Origin: CAVDWX01 sp963612735
Lineage (GTDB): Bacteria; Bacillota_I; Bacilli_A; RFN20; CAG-826
NCBI GenBank assembly: GCA_963612735.1
Contig: CAVDWX010000061.1
Span: forward strand, 1-9,652
DNA length: 9,652 nucleotides
Direction: 5' to 3'
Positions 5,798-9,652 of the stretch are shown here, in pieces (position 1 is the stretch's first letter; every line of letters starts with the position of its first letter). The notes beneath the pieces were generated by a model that worked only from the letters and a program-made list of their open reading frames with translations, did no database searches and was not told where the DNA came from. Position numbers and translations under genes: made by a program.

Positions 5798-7414
5798 ATG
5801 AATAATAGATCCATTCTTAAAAGAATCAAAAAGGAAGGAGATAAAATTGTCCCCAATTCCTTTAATGCTCTTTTGGAAAAGGTTCAAGATAGCGATCAAT
5901 TTTTAGCCTTTAAAATAAAAAAAGAGGGGGAGCAAATCGTTCCTAATAACTATATAGCCGTTAAAAAAGAGATCAATAAACAAGGAAGACAAAAAGGTAT
6001 ATTTTCCTTTAAAGAAAGATTTGTCCTCGTTGCCTCCGCCTTTTTACTTGTGGCTTTAATCGCTGTTCCGACAACGATGATGATAATAAATGCCAAACAA
6101 ATAGGAAATAACAATATCACCTATAGTGCTGCGAATATAAAGTTATCCATAAAGGAAAAAAGTAATGCGACCATAAATAACACTATTAAAAAATTAAACA
6201 CTGCTGATACCTCTAATGAAATTGAACTAAGATACACTATTGATAAAGAACAATATATCGATACCAATTCTTATCTTCCTATGACTGATGGAGCTAAAAT
6301 CGCATTAGCGTATCTAAATAAAACTGAAAAAATTAAAGTCAACGCCTTTACTAATAATGTGATTACCACTACTGAAGAACAAGATATTGTCGATTTAAAT
6401 AACGCTGATATTAAATTAGAAATAACCGGCGTTAATAAAGAATATGGCGATTATCTAAAAAAACAAATTCAAAAAGCTTTGCCTAATAAATATCAAAATA
6501 TCAATATTACTACGGAGGAAGAAAGCGAGGATATCGATACTTCAACTTTAGCAAGAGGCTATGAGCTAGCCTTATATGTTAAAACATTATTTTATAAAGA
6601 TGATGAACCCATAAAAGGATATGTTCCTAACGAATTATTAGATCAAGATTTTGATGAACAATACTGGATTAATTATGTCCAAAATTATCAAAATCAAGAC
6701 GATTTAGATAAGATTATTAATGAGTTCAAAACCAAATATAACGAATTACAAACTAGTAGCAATATCATTAAATTTCAAAACAATCTCATCCACATGTATG
6801 AAATATATGAGGATCGCTATAATTATTTAAAATCTTGCATTGAAGAAATAGATGAATATATTGAATGGTTCAAGGATGAATTAGGAGATAAAGCTCAAGA
6901 TGATTCATATTATATTTCTTTATGTGGCGAGCAATATGTTAGCTATGATTTAAATAAACATCCTGAGTGGTGGCAAAACGATTTTATCAATGATGAATAT
7001 AATTTTGATGAATATAAAGATTTCTATTCTCATCGTCCAGATGATGACAAATGGGGCAATCAGCCAAAACCGCCTCATGAAGAGCATGAAGAGCATCCTC
7101 ACCCGCGAATTAACTATAAGCCTATATATAATCACGAAGAAGAAAACGATGATGAACAAATTTATCAAAATAGCATTGTTAAACTCTTGATATTCAAAAA
7201 TGATTTTGAAAAATTACAATACACTAATATTAAATGCTTCTCCTTTACTTTTACTATTCTTCCAAGCGTAGAAGAAATGATGGATGACGACGGTAAAAAA
7301 TATATCGATGACTACTGGGATGATATTGATTATGATGGACCAGGAGAAGATTATGATGACTGGGACGATTATTGGAAAGATTATCATCATAATCACGATA
7401 AGCCTCATCATTAA
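5798..7414 (+). CDS. Single-pass membrane protein, putative anti-sigma/sensor partner; family not recognised
   Basis: I do not recognise this 538-residue protein. Residues 1-73 are charged and probably cytoplasmic, and hold two copies of an I-K-K-E-G-x-x-I-V-P-N motif at 10-20 and 40-50. One transmembrane helix (about 75-98, FVLVASAFLLVALIAVPTTMM) follows a Lys/Arg-rich stretch, consistent with an inside N-terminus. The rest would be outside. Residues 108-250 look β/α mixed, and 285-365 are helical and Asp/Glu/Tyr-rich. The stretch 386-452 holds repeated His-Glu elements (HEEHEEHPHP, 427-436). The last 45 residues are dominated by Asp, Tyr, Trp and His and end in HHNHDKPHH. The gene starts 1 base after the sigma stop, which suggests an anti-sigma role with the motif repeats as the sigma-binding part. 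The His/acidic tail suggests metal binding or a charge-driven surface function. Both roles are inferences. Confidence 0.7.
   Translation: MNNRSILKRIKKEGDKIVPNSFNALLEKVQDSDQFLAFKIKKEGEQIVPNNYIAVKKEINKQGRQKGIFSFKERFVLVASAFLLVALIAVPTTMMIINAKQIGNNNITYSAANIKLSIKEKSNATINNTIKKLNTADTSNEIELRYTIDKEQYIDTNSYLPMTDGAKIALAYLNKTEKIKVNAFTNNVITTTEEQDIVDLNNADIKLEITGVNKEYGDYLKKQIQKALPNKYQNINITTEEESEDIDTSTLARGYELALYVKTLFYKDDEPIKGYVPNELLDQDFDEQYWINYVQNYQNQDDLDKIINEFKTKYNELQTSSNIIKFQNNLIHMYEIYEDRYNYLKSCIEEIDEYIEWFKDELGDKAQDDSYYISLCGEQYVSYDLNKHPEWWQNDFINDEYNFDEYKDFYSHRPDDDKWGNQPKPPHEEHEEHPHPRINYKPIYNHEEENDDEQIYQNSIVKLLIFKNDFEKLQYTNIKCFSFTFTILPSVEEMMDDDGKKYIDDYWDDIDYDGPGEDYDDWDDYWKDYHHNHDKPHH
5825..5974 (+). repeat. 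Duplicated 20-codon motif within the membrane protein gene (period 30 codons)
   Basis: Residues 10-29 and 40-59 align without gaps at a spacing of exactly 30 residues. Ten of 20 positions are identical: IKKEG, IVPN and one Ala. At DNA level the copies (5825-5884 and 5915-5974) have diverged, so the duplication is not recent and the motif has been kept at protein level. It lies entirely in the predicted cytoplasmic segment. Confidence 0.7.
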
Positions 7415-7415
7415 T

Positions 7416-7444
7416 AAAAACTCCCTTCACCTAAATGAAGAGAG
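7416..7444 (-). terminator. Rho-independent terminator of the aminopeptidase gene
   Basis: On the minus strand CTCTCTTCA and TGAAGGGAG form a 9-bp stem with one G-U pair around a 6-nt loop, followed by TTTTT. It begins one base after the stop codon of the converging membrane protein gene. On the plus strand the G-U pair becomes a C-A mismatch and there is no T-run, so it would stop plus-strand transcripts weakly at best. Confidence 0.78.
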
Positions 7445-7472
7445 CAAATATTAGTTATTCCTTAATATATAT

Positions 7473-8699
7473 TTATATAGCCCAATTGCCGTGATTAAAG
7501 ATTTGATGTTCTTTTCCATCTTCGTCAATTCCAACAATTGATAATTCCTTTGTCCCAATCATGAAGTCGACATGGATAATAGAATCATTTATCCCTTTTA
7601 ATCGTGCTTCTTCCGTGGTTAATTTATCACCATCAGGTAAACATTCTTTAAATCCAATACCTAACGCTAAATGGCAAGCCGCATTTTCATCAAACAAAGT
7701 GTTATAAAATAAGATTCCACTTTCTCTAATAGGAGAATCATATGGAACTAGAGCAACTTCACCAAGCATCGATGCGCCTTCATCCATATTAATCATATGT
7801 TCTAAAACTTTTTGTCCCTTTTTAGCGGAGCATGAAATAACTTTTCCGTTTTTAAATGTCAAAGAAAAATCTTCAATTAATTCTCCGTTATAAGATAAAG
7901 GTTTAGAAGCAACAACGACCCCTTCTGCATATCCCGCTTTTGGTGAAGTAAAGACTTCTTCACTAGGAATATTAGGATTGTAATAATGCCCACTTGCTGT
8001 CTTTTCTATTCCTCCACCCCAATTGATTCCATCAATTAATTCCACTCTGAAATCGGTGCCTAATTCAGACTTATATATCAGGGTTCTTAAATGCAAATTT
8101 TGCAATTTTCGTCTTTGATTTACCAAGAATTCGTTATGTTTGTTCCAATTTTCAATAGGATCATTACCGTCCACTCGAGAAGTTTTTAATATCGCTTCCC
8201 AAAGCTTTTCGACGGCTTCTTCTTCGCTTAATGAAGGGAAAACTTTCTTCGCCCACTTAATGGAAGGGACTGCACCAATACACCACTTTTGCTTACCGTC
8301 TATAGCGTTTCGATAAGGTTTAGTTTTACTTCTTATCTTCATTTGCGAACGAGCAATCTTGGTCGGGTTGACTCCAGAAAAAACATCCGGATCTTCTGAG
8401 ATAATATGAAGCATACTTGGTATTTTTTTAGCCATATATTTATAACGCGCTAATTCGTAGCCTTCAATTCTAGATAAATCAGAGAGTCTCATGTATTTAT
8501 AATTGAGTTTGATTAATTCTTCCGAGAAGTAGCGGACTACGACTTTTTTAGCTCCAGCTTTATAACATTCTTCAACACACATCTTAACGAATTCAGGTTG
8601 GTCAACTTGAGCTTGAATCCATACTTCATCGCCCTTTTCCACTCTAATACCAGAAAGAACTAGTAAACGGGCATAATCTTTTAATAACATTTTATCCAT
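7473..8699 (-). CDS. M29 family metallo-aminopeptidase (AmpS/AmpT type)
   Basis: This cytoplasmic leucyl-type aminopeptidase releases N-terminal residues from peptides. Members use two divalent metals (Co2+, Zn2+ or Mn2+) and form head-to-tail dimers. Length is 408 residues, usual for M29. All five metal ligands can be placed by similarity to the Thermus and staphylococcal enzymes: the second Glu of NIPSEEVFTSP (E248), E314 in LGEVALV, H343 in FDENAACHLALG, and H376 and D378 in SIIHVDFMIG. The N-terminal domain has the typical LLVLSGIRVEKGDEVWI segment (12-28). I start at ATG 8699 because AAAAGGAGA lies 8 bases upstream. A longer frame reaching 8768 adds 23 residues that cross the promoter and are not family-like. 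The gene is apparently monocistronic, with its own promoter and terminator. Confidence 0.93.
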   Translation of the reverse strand: MDKMLLKDYARLLVLSGIRVEKGDEVWIQAQVDQPEFVKMCVEECYKAGAKKVVVRYFSEELIKLNYKYMRLSDLSRIEGYELARYKYMAKKIPSMLHIISEDPDVFSGVNPTKIARSQMKIRSKTKPYRNAIDGKQKWCIGAVPSIKWAKKVFPSLSEEEAVEKLWEAILKTSRVDGNDPIENWNKHNEFLVNQRRKLQNLHLRTLIYKSELGTDFRVELIDGINWGGGIEKTASGHYYNPNIPSEEVFTSPKAGYAEGVVVASKPLSYNGELIEDFSLTFKNGKVISCSAKKGQKVLEHMINMDEGASMLGEVALVPYDSPIRESGILFYNTLFDENAACHLALGIGFKECLPDGDKLTTEEARLKGINDSIIHVDFMIGTKELSIVGIDEDGKEHQIFNHGNWAI

Positions 8700-8707
8700 T
8701 GGGTTAA

Positions 8708-8716
8708 TCTCCTTTT
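8708..8716 (-). promoter_or_regulatory. Ribosome binding site fixing the aminopeptidase start
   Basis: The minus strand reads AAAAGGAGA, a near-consensus Shine-Dalgarno sequence 8 bases before the ATG at 8699. It selects this ATG over the upstream in-frame start at 8768. Confidence 0.8.
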
Positions 8717-8727
8717 GTATGACATTT

Positions 8728-8756
8728 ATTTTACTAAGAAAAAAGCTAAATGTAAT
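8728..8756 (-). promoter_or_regulatory. Putative SigA promoter of the aminopeptidase gene
   Basis: ATTACA (minus strand, 8756-8751) and TAAAAT (8733-8728) are 17 bases apart, an acceptable but imperfect -35/-10 pair. The transcript would start near 8721, giving a leader of about 20 nt that includes the ribosome site. Confidence 0.45.
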
Positions 8757-9127
8757 GAGATTATCCACTAATAGTTAATAAGAATTACTTTTTAAAAAAT
8801 ATGTCGTTGCTTTCATATATATGTATAGCGAGCTTTTATTAAAAATTTCATTTAATGTTTTATCATAAATAGACAATCTCATCTCATAAATGTATCAACC
8901 GTTAGTGTTTAAAAAACAAAATTAATTTCCGATGAAATGATATAGACATTCTATGTAACTTAAAAGCTGTTAATGAAATAAAAAGCGGTATGAATGTTTG
9001 GTTCATTCAAAAGCGGGAAGGTATAAAATAAAATGAAGAATAGAGATTAAATTTGCTTAGAACATATGCATTATCTTAACGATAATAATAAAACAAAGAT
9101 TCGCCATTCTATGAAAAAGAGATAATT
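8757..9127 (+). other. Gene-free AT-rich stretch, possibly decayed sequence
   Basis: No intact gene, RNA gene or clear hairpin is visible over about 370 bases. One open stretch without a start signal runs from about 8951 to 9032 on the plus strand, through NLKAVNEIKSGMNVWFIQ to a TAA. Other frames are broken by many stops. Relatives of the downstream gene are often preceded by a small XRE-type regulator, and this stretch could be its wreck. I could not match it to one. Confidence 0.35.
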
Positions 9128-9652
9128 ATGAAATATAAATTAAAACAATTTGATGACGATTTATTAATTTTTGAAATCAAATAGGAAAACCTTGGTGAAC
9201 ATAAATATCATATTGTTTATGTCAACGATAACAAAAAATACTTATTGCCAATTGGGCTTGAAGCTACGGATTTAGGAATAGAAAAGTGGTTATCTTCCTG
9301 TGTTATTCCTAAAAATCGTGAATACGTTGATTAAATTTTATCACGTAGTGGGCTTTCACATAACGATACCATGGGTATTATTAATATTTGCAAAGGTCTA
9401 TCATTAAATAATAGTTATTGGATTGTTGAAGAAAATTTCACCGGAAAATTTATAGATTTCAATCTATATGAAAATAATTTTACTCGCGTTTTGGCTCTTA
9501 TTGCTTATACAGGTTATGGTAGTCACACAAAAAGCGGTTTCACTTCTTCATCAAAATATACTACAAATGGAATGTTAAGAAAATGTTGGCGGAGAATAAG
9601 ATACCGTTTGCAATTTGTAGGTAACGTTATAAAAAGGAAAGTCTTACAATGT
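9128..9652 (+). pseudogene. HipA/CtkA-like kinase family protein, pseudogene, 3' end beyond window
   Basis: From ATG 9128 one frame reads as a HipA-related CtkA-type protein but is interrupted by TAG at 9182-9184 and TAA at 9332-9334. Between and after the stops the frame keeps recognisable family sequence: HKYLLPIGLE-like text, IPKNREYVD just before the second stop, then GLSHNDTMGIINICKGLSLNNSYWIVEE, NLYENNF, LIAYTGYGSHTKSGF and TTNGMLRKCWRRI. Each stop is one substitution from a sensible codon (AAG to TAG, GAA to TAA). After about 9590 the frame no longer resembles the expected IYLYKGGT continuation, and the next frame partly does (LYKGK-like with a stop), suggesting a frameshift. Family members are Ser/Thr kinase-like proteins, often paired with an XRE regulator in accessory regions. 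This copy is probably dead. Confidence 0.78.

Noticed and set aside
6950..7411. Minus-strand hydrophobic open frames (and a plus-strand frame at 6990-7190) inside the membrane protein gene
   Set aside because: They are antisense or shifted readings of Asp-rich codons (GAT reads ATC, Ile), with no ribosome sites. The sense frame is continuous over 538 codons and coupled to the sigma gene.
8761..8769. TTATCCACT, one mismatch from a DnaA box
   Set aside because: A single isolated near-match. There is no cluster and no origin-associated gene nearby.

Overview
The window is AT-rich and looks like a low-GC Bacillota genome, probably an Erysipelotrichia- or Mollicutes-like gut lineage. The evidence is low-GC codon use, short intergenic gaps, SigA-type promoter elements, and a Bacillota-type Y-family polymerase plus YolD cassette. 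The genetic code looks standard. TGA ends the polymerase exactly where its family ends and TGG encodes Trp, so this is not the Mycoplasma code. This placement is an inference from gene content and composition, not from a database search.

Left part (1-3430). The window opens inside a plus-strand AAA ATPase of the DUF4143 type that lacks its N-terminal half. Converging on it is a minus-strand tRNA-Ala with anticodon CGC, which has its own promoter and terminator. Upstream of the tRNA on the same strand are two overlapping genes, rmuC and a type I phosphodiesterase/alkaline-phosphatase-superfamily protein. They are probably transcribed from an extended -10 promoter before rmuC.

Middle (3431-7414, plus strand). 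A DNA-repair cassette encodes a UvrX-like Y-family DNA polymerase with a C-terminal clamp-binding motif, overlapping a YolD-like gene by ATGA. It is followed by a leader of about 100 bases with three consecutive perfect-stem hairpins. Next come an ECF-like sigma factor and, one base later, a 538-residue single-pass membrane protein. That protein has a duplicated 20-residue cytoplasmic motif and a large extracytoplasmic part ending in a His/Asp/Tyr/Trp-rich tail. The arrangement is that of a sigma factor and its membrane-bound anti-sigma/sensor. I do not recognise the membrane protein's family, and it is the best candidate here for an undescribed system.

Right part (7411-9652). A minus-strand M29 metallo-aminopeptidase is bounded by a terminator and a strong ribosome binding site. 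About 370 bases without an intact gene follow. The window ends in a decaying plus-strand HipA/CtkA-like kinase gene with two in-frame stops and probable further damage. This is accessory, toxin-antitoxin-like material that appears to be degenerating.
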